A DNA stretch of 64,000 nt from Petrosia ficiformis. Its lineage: Eukaryota; Porifera; Demospongiae; Haplosclerida; Petrosiidae. The stretch lies in NCBI GenBank assembly GCA_947044365.1, contig OX345643.1, positions 3,552,001 through 3,616,000 of the forward strand, given 5' to 3'. Made by a program: the position numbers and the translations under genes. The notes under the pieces are model-generated. The model saw only the letters and a program-made list of their open reading frames with translations, did no database searches and had not been told where the DNA came from. Of the stretch, positions 63,626 to 64,000 are shown piece after piece; the stretch's first letter is position 1, and the number at the start of each line of letters is the position of its first letter.

Positions 63626-64000
63626 ATGTTGTACTACGAGCGGAGACTCAACGACTCGTCAGCTGGCTCGGCTGGCTTTGATGACTGTAAGAAGGTGACT
63701 TGAGGATTATGAAAATGTGTCCAAAACTGTGCTTTACGACCATAGAATAGTCTATTCACACAGCAAACCCAGAAGGTTGTTAGTAGGACACTATTACAGT
63801 AGGCCACTGTATATCAGCATTGACACTGTGTTGTTGTAACCTTGAAGTAGTACTTCAGCTTCTTCAGGAATATGTGTAGTTACACTTTCTACAGATCCCA
63901 GTATGCAGAGTACACACGAAAGCTGGACACTTTAGTGCCGTCAGGACCCTTTTCAGAGTTGACTGAAAAGATCAGAGATTCCTCTCTGAACCCTAGATTC
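63626..64000 (+). other. Possible exons of an unrecognised host gene
   Basis: An acceptor-like CCCATAAACAG precedes 63626, followed by an open stretch to GTAAG (63687) or GTGACT (63695). A second acceptor, CTTTCTACAG, precedes 63895, after which one frame stays open to the window end (SQYAEYTRKLDTLVP and onward). GC content rises here relative to the left. The two exons' phases do not settle on a single model, and no family is recognised. Confidence 0.25.

Overview
The window is animal nuclear DNA built almost entirely from satellite arrays and transposable elements. Three things point to a metazoan: a BEL/Pao LTR retrotransposon (a group known only from animals), piggyBac, P-element-like and hAT transposases, and genes split by many short GT-AG introns of about 45-230 bp. 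A compact-intron invertebrate such as a demosponge would fit, but nothing here fixes the species. No rRNA, tRNA or CRISPR is visible, and no host gene can be named.

Layout. 1-7034: a 29-bp satellite. 7035-13571: a 7-bp satellite (CCCTAGA/TCTAGGG) that switches strand three times and contains perfect plant-type telomere repeats. 13572-16696: a 21-bp satellite. 16697-19450: a cluster of a roughly 440-bp unit lying on the minus strand. 19451-28567: the same 21-bp satellite, reversed. 28568-50033: a tandem array of the roughly 440-bp unit on the plus strand, 25 copies, interrupted by three later insertions. These are a 6.1-kb BEL/Pao element (30216-36308, 284-bp LTRs, CCACA target duplication), a 2.9-kb piggyBac-type element (37557-40455, TTAA) and a 1.0-kb non-autonomous TTAA element (44325-45358). 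Removing each one restores the normal unit period.

50034-64000 is a nest of degraded DNA transposons. First comes the 3' end of one hAT element (50034-50707). Next is a decayed P-element/THAP9-like transposase gene on the minus strand (about 52320-55490), itself broken by a third TTAA element (53943-54511) and a GC-hairpin repeat. Then comes a second, ZBED-like hAT pseudogene on the minus strand (55524 to beyond 63362). It is split by a 6195-bp transposon (56834-63028) with CACAG...CTGTG ends and a 2-bp CA duplication. Removing that transposon rejoins the hAT reading frame exactly, so its borders are well supported.

The 6.2-kb transposon carries two divergent genes separated by 94 bp. The minus-strand gene has 10 exons and no interruption (841 aa), with two C2H2 fingers and a TNP2/CMC-like transposase arrangement. 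The plus-strand gene has 10 exons, starts with a SAM-like domain and carries two nonsense codons. This element and the roughly 440-bp unit are the two most interesting objects here. The unit has a TATA box, a splice-donor-like site and three perfect short hairpins.
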